In this document: piece by piece, positions 36,575-49,369 of the stretch
Position numbering within the stretch: position 1 is the stretch's first letter
Layout: each line of letters opens with the position of its first letter
Source: Luidia sarsii
Taxonomy: Eukaryota > Echinodermata > Asteroidea > Paxillosida > Luidiidae
NCBI GenBank assembly: GCA_949987565.1
Contig: OX465115.1
Location: 10,821,555-10,885,554 of the forward strand
Reading direction: 5' to 3'
DNA: 64,000 nucleotides
Position numbers and translations under genes: made by a program
The notes under the pieces: model-generated
Databases searched by the model: none
Seen by the model: the letters and a program-made list of their open reading frames with translations, nothing else
What the model was told of the DNA's origin: nothing

Positions 36575-38300
36575 CTGTAAATGTCGACCTCTTTCTTCAT
36601 TCCGGCATATGCTCACAAGAAATGCAATAGCTTCCAAATTCATTCACCGAGGATCCATCTTGTCTTATTCTGATATGTGGGCAGTGGTCACCTACTGGTA
36701 ATTTTCTTCGAAATTGCAAGATGCTTCTTCAACAACTTCGGTCCAATTATTGGCAAACAACGTCAATGACATCTCTGGACAAAACTTCATCAAAATGTTT
36801 TCAAAATCTTGCCTGTGATTGCTCTAAATGATCACTTGTTGTAATTTTATACGAAATTGAAAAATACTTCTTTTTTTCAAACCTCGTTATTTTTGTCCAG
36901 AGATCACGTAATGGTCATTATAGAGGTCAATTTTTTTATGAAATAACAAATTACTTCTCTCCCCACAATCTTGGTCAAATAATTATCACTGTCCAAATTG
37001 ATAGATTTCAGCTTTGGAGCAAGCCTCAGTCTGGATGTTTATAGAATGTGGTCAGTGGTGACCTAATGGTCATCGGGGTTCTCTCAGTGGTCGAATACTC
37101 TCCGGTGTTGCTATGTTGCTGGATTTGTCACCTTCCTCTGCCGATTTCAGCCACATCTCTGGACATAATCTTCCTTCGAAGTGACCAGTACTCACCAATG
37201 GTCATTTGCGCTAAAATACAAAATAACATGTCACCACAGTCACGACTCAATTAATGTCAAATTTAAGCGGTTGGCCTACATCTTCGGAGGAAATCCAATG
37301 TTGGTGTTTTGGCCGAAGGTCACCTAGGCTGATGGTCAGTGGGGTGGTTTTTTCAAAGGCTCTTGCATTGATTGTCAAAATGTAAATCTTGATCGTTTTC
37401 ATCTCTGCTGCAAGCCTTATGTACGGTTCAAGCCTTATGCCATTTGTCACATTGTCGTCACTGGTGGTCACTGAATTTAATTAAAACATAATTAATTAGT
37501 GTAAGCCTACTCAAATTATTCAGCCCTGATATACGTTTATGCTCAATGCAATGTGGTGGAGAGGTTTCGTACTCGTTTTGATACCCTACATTGAGACTAT
37601 TCAAAGACTATTTCAAAGTCTTTGAAACTCACAAAAATGGCCCGTAGATTGTCAGCGATTACTCATTTCAACACAACATCCTCCATATGGACATAAACAA
37701 TTAAACTTTCCCACGCGTGTCTTCCTTAAGTTTTGCCAGTGAGATATCTGTGTCGTCCGAACAATTAGCGAACAGCACGTAGCGTATGACGTCATACGTA
37801 CCTTATAGCAAGGGCAGAAAACAAATTGTAACTAAGTTGTTATGGTCCTGTTTTCACATTTTTTAAGGGGAATTATTGAAGGAATATCTTCGCAATGGCA
37901 ACAGAATGCATGTGAGACTCGGAGAAAAGGTCAAGATCAGAGAAATTGTGAGTAGAATTGTTTCATTTATGAGTACTGTTAGAACCGGCACGGATTTCAC
38001 GTATCATTATTATGGAAAATGACCGTGGGTCTGGAGTTCACTACCGGTATCACATTCACGTGGACCAAGCTCAGCGATACCTCACAGTTTCATGCTCGCT
38101 GCAAAAGAGACAGCACGAAACCTTGATTTTTCCGGCTGTACCCCGGACCTTCTGGGAAAGAGTGCTGCCGGGAGGGGGGGGGGGTACCAGACTTCCGAAA
38201 GTGAACCGAGCTGAAGAAAATGAAATAATTTGGGATATGATTTCAATCGCTTGGCTATTTTATTATTTTCGTTTTTATAACAAGGAAACTATAATAGGTT
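36575..38300. repeat. Paralogous block, copy 2
   Basis: It matches 13215-15460 in order and orientation but lacks the roughly 640-base insertion. Near 38025-38180 a segment is much better conserved than the rest. Read in one frame it gives SGVHYRYHIHVDQAQRYLTV and ends PAVPRTFWERVLPGG; copy 1 shows the same frame. Near 37866-37946 an AG-bounded open stretch ends at a GTGAGT donor; the frame is broken in copy 1. Confidence 0.65.
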
Positions 38301-38989
38301 TGAAACAATTAATTAGCTAAGACCACAATAGCCGGTCTTGCTGTCAGTTACTGTGGGTTGAGACATCGTGATTTTGTTGGCAATTTCCATGGACATGTTA
38401 TTGGTAATACCCAATTCACAGACTTTGTGATGATAGGTTGACGTTCGATACACACATTGCCGATGATTAATGAAATTAAATAAGGGGCATACATGCTTAA
38501 GCATGGATAATCGATATGCTCAAATTATTTAGCGCGTTATCTACGTAATGAAAATTGACACTATTATAGGGTAACTTATAGATATTTACTTTCTTTTGTA
38601 TTTAGCCAAATGCCTTTGGAGGCATCTTTTTGCGTCAAAGATCTGTAAGGGGACACGCCCCGTGATCTTTGAAGGTCGAAGACTGGCTGATTGATGGTTC
38701 TGTTCGTTTGTTCGAGGAATATCGCGCTACCTGCATATTATTGAAGAGAAGTCACCAGAATGTCTAATCAATCAATCCTAGCTACTATGGCCAATCATGA
38801 TTTTAATCAAAAAATCATCAGAGAAACATTCGAGATAAAATTATCTTAAAGACGTCGGAGATCACGTGGCGTGGTTTGGCGCCCCTCTTTCAGACATTTC
38901 CGAACACATGCCTATACCGACAGCGCTGTCATTCGCTTGGCGGTGTCACGTGACAGAACTCAAGCAGAATGGCCATTATACTGAATGCC

Positions 38990-41900
38990 TTATTGGGGGC
39001 AGCTGATCGCGTTACTGGCGTCTGCTTCCAAGGTCTTAGCTGCAATCCAGTCGCAGAAGTAGGCCACGTTGGTATAGATGCCCGGATAGTAGGTGGCCGA
39101 ACAGTCAGCTCTTGCAATGCTGAAGAACCCACGAAGGACCTCCTCGCCCGTGTAGGAAAACCAGTTGTAGTTACTGACAAGGGGACTGCCGTCATCGTCC
39201 TGGGTAGCATAAACAGAGAAAGCACGTTAACTAAAGCGTGTACTGCTATTTCAACATCAATATACAACTGATTGTGGGAAGATGAAACTATTTTCCTAAA
39301 TCCCTCTTTCCCGTCACTTGATTTTGCTCCTTCGTAAACATAATTACTGTGATTTATTTGGTAACACGCTTTTTGGTCCTCCTCATTTCCTATCCTCTGG
39401 AGTTTGATGGTTTTCAAGTCTGTCACTTTCATCCGACATCCACACTCCTCTATTCGTTGAAGTTTGCTCTAGGTCAGAAGATACTCGGAATTCGGTTAAA
39501 CTAAAATTTAACTAAAATTTAACTAAAATTTAACTAAAATTTAACTAAAATTTAACTAAAATTCGGTTAAACTAAAATTTAGTCTACACATCCATAAAAG
39601 TTGCCGGCCTTATCCCCCAGACAACGAATATTGAGACCATTATTTTATTACTTTATGTTGGCCGCACAATCACGCTTTTGAGGTGTCATGCAGGTCTGGT
39701 TGCCAAACACTCCCTATATTACAGCCATGCTGATAGCGTGGCGTATTTGCACCACCGGCCCCGCTTATTAATGGCGGTTGTAAAGTTGAATCGATGGGCA
39801 CTCGTTCCATCTTGCACCAATAAGGGCCCAGGGAGAACGCGTGCGCACTTCCTCCGCCCACTCTTTGCGCGCTAATGGACCAGTGCACCATTGGCATAAG
39901 GTACTATGGGAAGTCGGATTATAACGTCGGTTTCATTACTGACTTACATAGCACGCATTTTTCCCGTCGCCAACTGCGCACATTTCGAACGGGTTTACGA
40001 TCCTACCCAGTCTGGCTGCACATGTTGGATTGTCGACAGCGTCGACCACAACTTGCTGCATGTTCACTGGGTGTTTACCATCTGGAAGAAATATAAATAA
40101 ATATCAAACTTTCTCGTCCTTGGTGCCGGATCGTCGTAATGAGGAATTACTATGGACTTATCGCCTGCACACACAATTGAATCATTCAGGAATACATATT
40201 ATTATTGAGATAATGAGCAACAGCCGTATCAACTACCGTGGCCACAGCCATAGATTTATCCCAAGCTGTATCCATATCAACCAATGCCACCCAAGTTGAG
40301 AAAGTGTCAAGGTCATAATGTGACTTCGCTTAAACTGTTGGATTTGACAAACAAAAATCGTGGGCTACGTCCCTTTGTTCATTTGTAATGAATAAATCTG
40401 TTTAGGTAAAGTGGAACCTGTTAATCGAACCAGAACAGAACAGTTTCAGAACAGATGTGTACTGGTTGACATTGCAGAGCTCTCTTAAGAGAGGTAACGG
40501 TGAGAATTTGGGGCTTCTAAACAGTTCATCTCACGCAAGTGTTCTTGTCTCATTCTGTAGATTCCCTATTCTACAATGAGGAAATCCATACAATAACTTA
40601 TTACAATAGTCTAAAGGCTTCCCTTCTTTCTTTCTGAATATGTCTAAGATAACTTTCGGTGAGTAGCCCAGGAATTAAAAAGTGAATGAAATCTTTATAT
40701 AGATGACCTTGGAATACCATGCATTACCATGCATCTTCTGTGCGTGCCTTTGCCTTATTAATGATATTCAAAGGGAGAGAGGGGGAATCGTTACTTGATC
40801 AGAATCAAAAGGATCACGAGACAAGACTTGCTTTTCAATCCCCAGCCGCTGACCAGTAGTCGGGTGCCCGAGGCGACGACCGAGTTTGCCGGGGGGAGCT
40901 TGATGGGTTCCATGTCGGGGATCTCGCTGATCGACGTAGGCAGGTGAATGAGCGCTATGTCGTTTTGACGCGAGGATCTGACGTAGTCCTCGTGAACTGC
41001 TACCACTGTGGCGTTGATGTCTGGTACGAGTTGGTTGCTCGGTCCCACCAGCACGTTCTGATTTTCGCTGTAGCGTGCATTGCACGGAGAAGAGATGGAA
41101 ACCCCAACAGATTAGACTTTGCTCTCAAAGAAACCGAGCTCCAAACTCGACTTCATGGTATAAATTGGCAGAGAAAAGAGAGAACATTATTTTATGAAAT
41201 AGACATCATTTGCACCCTAGGACCAGACATGACAATATTCTAGAAACATTTAAAATCACACCTATACAATCAAGCAAATTTCAAAAATTTCCTATCCTAG
41301 CTGCTTTCTTCTTCGAGCGCCATGGGCGTCTTTCTAGCGGATACCGGCGCTTTAAAATGTTCTTCTTATCTTTTAAATCCATGACATTCCGAATATAATT
41401 TACATCATACTTAATTACCCTGAAAGCATAACACCTCAGTCATGGCTCAGTGCGCGCCAATGTGTGAATTTTACAAAATTACAAATTCTTCAAATATTTT
41501 GCGCAGTGGCTGTCAATTCAGCTGAGCTTACCCATATACACAGTTAGCAGAAGCGAGAATCCAGTGGGAACCAATCACAGTGCCAGCACACAAGCGGATG
41601 ATCTCATTGCCTTGTCCGTACCAAGTGTGCACTTGATACGGTCGACTCCCTTCTGGAATCGCCTGGCCGCCATAAATATCGCTCGAGGAACGGAGTTGGA
41701 AACCTGCAAAGTAAAGACCATTTTAAACATTGTGCTTAAGCTTGACATCCCACAACCACCTATGATAACATGACTGCAACAGTTGCATAAACAAAAACAT
41801 CTTATGGCATCATAAAAATCCAAACCGTGCCTTATGACAGCGGCCTTTTACAGTGTAAAGCACTTGGCTCTTTTGTTGTTTGCTAAAAATACGCTGTGAT

Positions 41901-43128
41901 TCAAAGTTCTCTCGCATGAATGTAGTTAATATCATAAGCTGAAACAATAAACTGTACAAATTCAGAATGTCCAACGAATTTGAAAATGTTAAACACTTTC
42001 AACCACAGATGAATTAGTTCCAAAATTAATTATATACATCCCACATATTGCAAAGGGAGGGTAAAATGTCTGTATTCACGGATTGTATAACTTGCTTTTC
42101 TATACAACATGTCTAATCTGGTTTGTCTCCGGACACGTCTGCCTTGGAAAGCCCTATACTAGCATGTAAACCGTATTGAGCTCTACCTAATCCATAAGTC
42201 TGGTTTGGTTAGCTCGGCCAATAATTTCTGCCTTGGTTCGCTCTACCAATCTAGCCAGCGCATGTAGGCCTATCCGAAGAGGAAAATAAATTCTTTAAAA
42301 CCCGCCCAGTCTTTGATAACATTTTTAACCGGAATCGATATACCAACATGACTCCGTGTCCTATCTGCAGCCATGCCGGAACCGGTATACCAACATGACA
42401 TTGTGTCCTATCGGCAGCCATGCCGGAACCGATATACCAACATGACACCGTGTCCTATCGGCAGCCATGCTGGAACCGATATACCAACATGACACCGTGT
42501 CCTATCGGCAGCCATGCTGGAACCGACATACCAACATGGCACCGTGTCCTATCGGCAGCCATGCTGGAACAGACATACCAACATGACACCGTGTCCTATC
42601 GGCAGCCATGCTGGAACCGATATACCAACATGACACCGTGTCCTATCGGCAGCCATGCTGGAACCGATATACCAACATGACACCGTGTCCTATCGGCAGC
42701 CATGCTGGAACCGATATACCAACATGACACCGTGTCCTATCGGCAGCCATGCTGGAACCGATATACCAACATGACACCGTGTCCTATCGGTAGCCATGCT
42801 GGAACCGATATACCAACATGACACCGTGTCCTATCTGCAGCCATGCGGGAACCGACATACCAACATGACACCGTGTCCTATCGGCAGCCATGCTGGAACC
42901 GATATACCAACATGACACCGTGTCCTATCGGCAGCCATGCTGGAACCGATATACCAACATGACACCGTGTCCTATCTGCAGCCATGCGGGAACCGAAATA
43001 CCAACATGACACCGTGTCCCATCGGCAGCCATGCCGTAGAACGCAAGCGAACTGAACTGAAGTACATAAAAAAAAATCTTCTTACCCAAAGCCAAAGAAA
43101 GGCAAGCCAAGAACACGATGGTTTGCAT
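38990..43128 (-). CDS. Secreted trypsin-fold pseudoprotease 1 (H57N, S195D)
   Basis: Exons (minus strand): 43128-43086, 41703-41532, 41067-40832, 40081-39948, 39199-38990, giving 264 residues. The signal peptide is MQTIVFLACLSLALG. The chymotrypsin-like domain starts near IYGGQAIPEGSRPYQV (the usual I-V-G-G position). The motif normally TAAHC reads ASANC, so His57 is Asn68 here. Asp102 is kept (NDIALI, Asp108). The motif normally GDSGGP reads DDDGSP, so Ser195 is Asp198, and oxyanion Gly193 is Asp. Cys42-58, 168-182 and 191-220 equivalents are present; two further Cys (YFCDWI, SCPQ) are shared with the second copy. The residue before IYGG is Asp, so trypsin-type activation at that bond is not expected. 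Intron 3 has a GC donor (GCAAGT at 40831-40826). Protease activity should be absent; a binding, decoy or regulatory role is inferred. A TATA box lies upstream. Confidence 0.85.
39498..39575. repeat. 11-bp tandem repeat (AAAATTTAACT)
   Basis: About six copies of AAAATTTAACT bounded by two copies of TTCGGTTAAACTAAAATTTA. It is located in intron 4 of pseudoprotease 1. Confidence 0.85.
42330..43035. repeat. 47-bp minisatellite, about 15 units
   Basis: The unit runs CCATGCTGGAACCGATATAC then CAACATGACACCGTGTCCTA then TCGGCAG; the unit start repeats every 47 bases (for example 42467 to 42514). Variants alternate GATATACC/GACATACC and CTGGAAC/CGGGAAC. It fills the 3' half (in plus coordinates) of intron 1 of pseudoprotease 1 and ends about 50 bases from exon 1. 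Confidence 0.9.
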
Positions 43129-43200
43129 GGTGGTTGTTCGGATGAGGCTCGTTGCGCTGCTAACTCTGGAGCAATGGAGATCAGGAGCTCAGACCTTGCC

Positions 43201-43208
43201 CTTAAATA
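43201..43208 (-). promoter_or_regulatory. TATA-like box of pseudoprotease 1
   Basis: The gene strand reads TATTTAAG about 75 bases upstream of the start codon at 43128, allowing a leader of about 45 bases. The paralogue has TATATAAG at the matching place. Confidence 0.5.
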
Positions 43209-43259
43209 CGTTTCGGCACAGAGTGGCTTAACAGCTGGGGGAATTCTGATTGGTTGAGA

Positions 43260-44380
43260 AATTGTCTGCATACGACTATCCTTCCGGGCAAATATTAGTC
43301 TCAATGGAAATGTTATCTCGAAGTCAGTCTTCGAAAAAAAGACAGAACAAACTTATCATCGAATCAAGTTATTTACTTTTTTTCTGTGCTACGATGCATT
43401 TACTTAAGGTAATGACTATTCTATATAAAAAAATACGTTCAAACATGTCAGATAAAATGTAAAAAGTAACGAGCAGTATGTTCACTAATATATTTATCCT
43501 TGTTTAAATGGGACAGGCCTTGTGCATACACATCTGTTCCATTAGATTTCTGTGAAAACGACGGCCATTCACTTGGTAACTTTTCATATTGGAGAGAAGA
43601 TGCAGCAACAGGGTCAAGCTTAATCGAGATTGAGTAAGGACTATAAGAAAGCTTATAACTTACCAAGGCCGCTGCATGGGCCCACTACCTTTTAAGTTTT
43701 AACCTGAAGAAATGGGCTTGATAGTATATCCATATGCCTTACCATGCATTTCTACTTTCTAATGGAAAGGCAGGGCTCCCATCCACTGCATGCCAAAGTC
43801 AAAACTTCTGCACCGATAAATATGTGTCTGGAAAGAGTGGCTTTGACTTACACTTTTAATGATTTCTATATACTCGTGAGACTATTACTTTCGGGGAAGA
43901 AACACCCAATGCTGATGAGACATGAATCTAAAGGTCGCGGTTACAGGGTCGCATGTCGATTAAGTATAATCCATTGATATGTTTTATGTGGACTATGTAT
44001 CAGTAATGCTTGCCGTGTGTATGTATGTCCCCCTTGAATCTGTAGAGCTAGAAATGTTGGAGGCACAGTAACAAGCACACGTGAGTGCAAAACTATCTTT
44101 GATATAGGCTGATGAGTAAGACACGATTTATCCTCATTTTGAATTCAGTTGGCTTCTCAATATTTCTATCATTAGCCTATAGTGACTTTAAAACTTCATC
44201 GCACGCTAACTAAAATGTAAATAATTGTCGTGGTGAGCCTCAATAGGCCTACACTTGATTCTTGTCAGCAATAGCTCGCAGTTTTATCTTCCCTTTGGGA
44301 CTCGTGTTTGCCCCAGCTGATAGGAATCCTCTCAGCTGTTCACCACCCATGCCATGTTGTCTATATAACTGATGTGTTGA
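43260..44380. other. Intergenic, no gene seen
   Basis: AT-rich spacer upstream of pseudoprotease 1. Nothing supported. Confidence 0.55.
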
Positions 44381-44399
44381 CCGAGTAAAGAGACATGCA

Positions 44400-47060
44400 C
44401 ATATCCCCACGTGAACCGTCGTCTATTAGCTATTTCGGTCTTTCCGAAACAGCTATTATTTTCGTTCGATTTCATTTTCTCCTTATTCAGCAAATCGTTC
44501 TGGACCCCTTATTTGGTAGTTCACTTCATCCGATCAACTTAAGTCTTGGCACGTACTTAAGAGCCCGCCAAATGGTGATCCTAGAAGAAATTCCAAATGA
44601 TGACCTTATCTGGTGTCGAGTAACGTAATTTTAAAGAATTTTGAATCCACACGATTTGTACACGTTTTTTCACCTTCGTGATTCAGGTACTTTATTACAA
44701 CTATTTGACTTCAGACTTAATACACTCTCAGACAACCACCAAGAGATGGTTCCAGACAAAACAAGAAATAATGACGTAATCAGGTGTCAAGTTATTCAAT
44801 GTTTTCCTTCGAAGGTTCCTACACGTTTTTCGGGTTGGTATTTTGGCAGTTTGTTACATCATTTCCGCAGTTTATTACATCTGATACTTAGATGACCATA
44901 AAAAGATGGTCCTGACAAACATTTGAAATGATGACGTCATCAGGAGTCACGTTACATGCTTTAAAGAGGAATTTCCCCCATAGGTTTTGTACACAGAAGG
45001 ATTCTGAACTTCAGCTGGGAAATACTAGGAGAAGGAAAGATAATTCCTACAGTTTATTTCTTTCTTTCTGTTGCAAATATGCCCAAGAGCAGAATTATGA
45101 AGAAATACTTGACAATTAGTCAATTAAGTCACGTGACACGAATTTAAAGGTACAATTTTGTCCCCCTAGATTTACTGAACGTATTTGAATGTCAAATACT
45201 GAGGCACTCATCCATATGAATGGGTCTACGGGCCTATATGGATGAGGGCAGGAAATGACGTGCGGTGGACCGGTACCGAGTCCTTAAGAGCTCTATAGAT
45301 CCATGCACACGGGACGACCCTGGAGGTGCCGGGAGATCTGAAAGCTTGGTCTGACACCGCATAACTTTTTGTCTCACAAACATTAACTATTTTTTTAGCT
45401 GATATACAAAACATGTTGTAAACTGCTTACTGACTAAAATTACCAACATGCAAATCTTAAATTTAGTGGGCCTGACGTTTCGATCCTAGCAGGACCTTTC
45501 TCAAAGGCAGAGTGACAAGGACAAAACAGATACATGTACACGAAGGAAGGGGGAAGAGAGTCTTCCGAAACAGCTCTTGTTTTTTGTATTCTTTTTTTCT
45601 TTTTTTCTGAACTTTTGCAGAAAAGCCTTTATTTTTGTAAACATTTTTTTGTTGGCCTTTCTGCGCTTTTGCAGAAAAGCCAGTGTTTTTGTTTTTCGAT
45701 CTGACATCATTTAAGGTAGAATTTAACTGACATGATTTTCACTTCACGTCAAACCTCGCTAACATTTTTACTTGAACATTTCTACATGCATGCCATTGAT
45801 TTATGCACTGCGAAACAGTTTGTGCTTGTCCATAAACACGTTTCGAGTCTTGAGTGTTTGTTTTTTAATATGGCCTATGGAAGTATTTTAGTGTTTACTC
45901 GCGACGAAATCCGAAAGCCCGCCGCCAACGGCCATGCCACTAACGGCCATGCCCCTTAATTTTAATCCGGTTCACCTATTAACTGAAAGATGGCCGTAAT
46001 TGTTGCGTGACACTGGTGGCCTTGTTTGAATGACGCTCGACAGCTAATGTGTATGTTAGTGGTTCGATTTTGGGGGTAATTTTCACTCATTTCTTTTTCA
46101 GCACGATCGTGCAGTATTAGGTGTTTAAAAAACTCACAAACATTGATTTGTAAGCTGTTTCGGTCTTCCGAAAGCAAGACATCATCAGGTGTCAGTCCAT
46201 TACTAAATATATCTAATACTTAGAAGACATACACAGATGGTCCTGACAGAAAATTTTAAAATGATGACGTCATCAGGTGTCAAGTTACGTTGGGTTAAAG
46301 AACCTTTTTTTATTTTTACCCCATTGGATTTGTACACGTTTTTGTCAACTGCATTGCGCTGAATGACTGAGGGTTCTGAACTTCGGCTAAGAATTACCAT
46401 CTTCAATCTGTTGGAAATAATTATACCCAAGAGTCCAAATATAAAGTACCGGGTAATAATATTTCGTAAAAATTAGTTCGTTTGAGCGCAAATCTCGTGA
46501 CATGAATTCAAAGGTACCCGCTTTTGTCCATAGATTTGGTGCATGTATTTGAATGTCAAATACTGTGGCACTCGTTCACTTGACTGACTTCGTGTTATGT
46601 GCACATTTAGTCTATCACCCCTAGTTGTTATTGGACAAACTTCGTTACTGTCACTGCATCAGCAATCACGTGACATGAGATTGAAGTTTTTGTCAACTAT
46701 ACCATTCACTGCTTCCCTAAAACTAAATGACATAAGACTTTGTACCATTTGATCATCAGCCTCCGGTGGTCTTCGAAAAAAATAATTCAAGTCAGTGTTA
46801 CATTATCATGTGGTGCGTCACGTGACATTAAAGCTGCATTATTTAAATTGATTAAATAATAATTATTGTTTGAAGTACATATTGTTTCAGATTGGAACTT
46901 CGCTTCGATCTGACAATATTAAAGGTAGAATTTAACTGACATGATTTTCAAATCACGTCGAACTTCGCTAACGTTTTCACTTGAACATCTCTACATGCAT
47001 GTCATTAATTTATGCAACGCGAAACAGCTTGTGTTTGTCCACAAACACGTTTCTGGGTTG
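44400..47060. repeat. Diverged local repeats with TGACGTCA and TTTCGG...CCGAAA motifs
   Basis: The 45730-45850 segment (from CATGATTTTCAC to AAACACGTTTC) recurs at 46935-47050. Units ending ATGATGACGTCATCAGG.GTCA occur near 44935 and 46265, with a variant ATGACGTAATCAGGTGTCAA near 44770. TTTCGGTCTTTCCGAAACAGC-like hairpins occur near 44430, 45560 and 46160. A GAAACGTC hairpin unit in reverse lies at 45455-45510. No gene is supported. Confidence 0.6.
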
Positions 47061-47069
47061 TCTTGCCTT

Positions 47070-47930
47070 TGTTGGTGATTTGTTACAATTATTTTTGCCT
47101 AAGTATGCAGGTGAATTTTGAATTTTAAGCAATTCTCCACCTTTCATGATAAACATTTTATTCCATAGACTTATGTCACAAATCTTCCGTTTGATATAGT
47201 GATATGTTTTGGGTTTTTTTCTATAGATGGTTAATCATTCTTACGTTAAAATTTAATCATTTTGTGTTTTATTCCAAAGCTCAAGCTTAGAACATAAATA
47301 TTGAGGACCAGTGACGTTTGCCTTACTGTTTATATCCCAGGGCCTTGCAGTTTTCTTGGAATGTCAACTTTTTTATTAATATAACCCACACCAGTATGCT
47401 CTTATAGCATTGCAGATTGCACCAGACGAACTCTTTTGTGTAGGGAGAGTGTATAGATGTTTCGGGATGGGGGTACTTTGTGCCGTTTGAAAACAAATTT
47501 AAGAACTATAAGGGTGAAACGTAGGTGCGCCGTTTCAGGTGCCATTTTTCAACAGAGAGAGTTAGAGAGAGGACACTCGTGACTTCTGAGAGAGAGAGAT
47601 AAAGAGAGGGGGCGGAGAGAAAACTGGGTTGTCGCATCATCAGGGCCGCGTGCTATTTTTGATTTTTGCTGCCACATCACACCCACCTCAATAGAAGCAG
47701 ATTTTGTAGACTTCATGAGGCAAAATGGGTTGGGCAGACATAGGGCGGGTAAATCACCAACGCAGGTTTTCTATACCTTTTTATATCTAAACTTGTGTGC
47801 TTTGTGCGAGATTTGGCAGTTGATAATAAGACCAGTTCTGAAATTACCTGATTTGTTTGGTGGGGGGGGGGGGGTTCGCAAGAAGGGCTTGACTAAAATG
47901 ACTTAAATGAGATTTGAAGGTTTGCATGGT
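47070..47930. other. Spacer, no gene seen
   Basis: It contains an AGAGAGAG tract (47555-47620) and a G10-12 run near 47860. No supported gene. Confidence 0.5.
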
Positions 47931-47940
47931 GAGAATAGCG

Positions 47941-48123
47941 GGATAATTTGGTTTGCGGAAACACCATGTAAATTCTCTTTGTTAGTAGCTGTCTCCTGAG
48001 ACTACTGTCTCCTGAAGACGAGCAGAGTACACTGTTCGAAACGTCGAGTTCCTCCGGTTCTTTTCAGAACCACACTTAATCACAAAGAGAATTTACATGG
48101 TGTCTCCGCAAACCTAATTATCC
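47941..48123. mobile_element. Foldback element with 41-bp arms around a GAAACGTC unit
   Basis: The arms 47941-47981 and 48083-48123 (CAAAGAGAATTTACATGGTG, then CTCCGCAAACC) are reverse complements with few mismatches. The 101-base loop contains CTGAAGACGAGCAG, a paired strand CTGTTCG, then AAACGTC, a motif associated with Penelope-like element ends. Confidence 0.7.
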
Positions 48124-48129
48124 TAAAAT

Positions 48130-49110
48130 GACTTAATTGACTTTGTATTTTGTTTTCTTCTTTTTTTGGTGAGGGATTGATTTAAGACATTCAGTGCAAG
48201 GTGAAATGTCTAGTGGGATGAAAGCTGAAGTTATGAGATTTCCAGTGATTTTAGTTTAATTTCATGAGCAAAAATCAATTGATTAAAGTTTCTCCTTTTG
48301 TAGGCAAGATACTTTGAAAACGATGACGGACATTGTGTATGGACATTGTGTAAAGAGGAGCATGTAGTTTTCTAACAATAGACCCCTCATCTTACTTTTC
48401 TTTGAAATGTTTATTGTCTGAAGTAGACCTGCCCATCATTTCCACGCCACAGTTTCAAAGACTGGGGAAATGTGTGACAACAACCGTATTCCTGTTTTAT
48501 ACAAAATCACCTATTTCTGGCATTGTCTGCACCGTTTTGTGGGCAGTGATAAAACTCGGGGCAAATTCATTCCATCCTGGAGACCCTAATTTCCGATAGC
48601 TTTAATCACAAACAGTATGAGCTGTACTAAACTTACCGTTGGGTTCACGATTATGAATACTGAAGTGACTGACTCGCAACGTTGAACGCTTGATGAAGCA
48701 GTAAGTCGGCGACAACGTAGAGGACTACATACATTTTCTTTTGAGTATATTGGGCGGTTTGTGTCGTATCGATCAGAGCCAGAACACTGATGGAGTTCCT
48801 CAGCAACCCCCAATGGGAATCAACATTGTGTCAACGCGTAATATCCTCGGCTTGCAAGTTCCATTTCTTTTGGTTGTAGGCCTTATAATGAGCTTGTTGA
48901 ATACCCCGTGAAGTCATCGATTACGAATCCCTGGACTCAGGTCTCGCCTTCTCACAAAAACCCTAAAGTTCAAGGTTTTGGTTTTGTTGATGACTTTGGA
49001 AGCCAGTTTTCCTGCTCGGTACAGGATAGCTTCCTAGAAACTGCTGGCAAAGAGCCCGCTCTTTACCACCTTGAACATTATACAGGGCAATTTCAATGAG
49101 TCCGAAGCAA
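48130..49110. other. Intergenic, no gene seen
   Basis: Short frames only, without domain or splice support. Confidence 0.5.
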
Positions 49111-49369
49111 TTAGACCATGCCTAAGCGTTCACTTCGCAATGGACCAATAAAAAGGAAAATCGGAGCAGACGTACTTTCCAAGGAAAAAAGAGCAGTATC
49201 AGAAGCAAGTCAAATAATTCAAAGTTGATTTCTGAAAGTAATTCAAGAACCATTGTAAGGATTGCATGATAGATGTGGTGGTTAAGGTGTGGCTTAGAAT
49301 AGATTTGTTGCTCAGAAGAATTTATGAACCCTTGATTCTGCCATAATTTTCTTGCCATCCATGGTAGCA

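Noticed and set aside
42420..42680. 86-codon repetitive frame on the plus strand
   Set aside because: It is the 47-bp minisatellite in an intron; the unit is not a multiple of three, so the frame changes at each unit.
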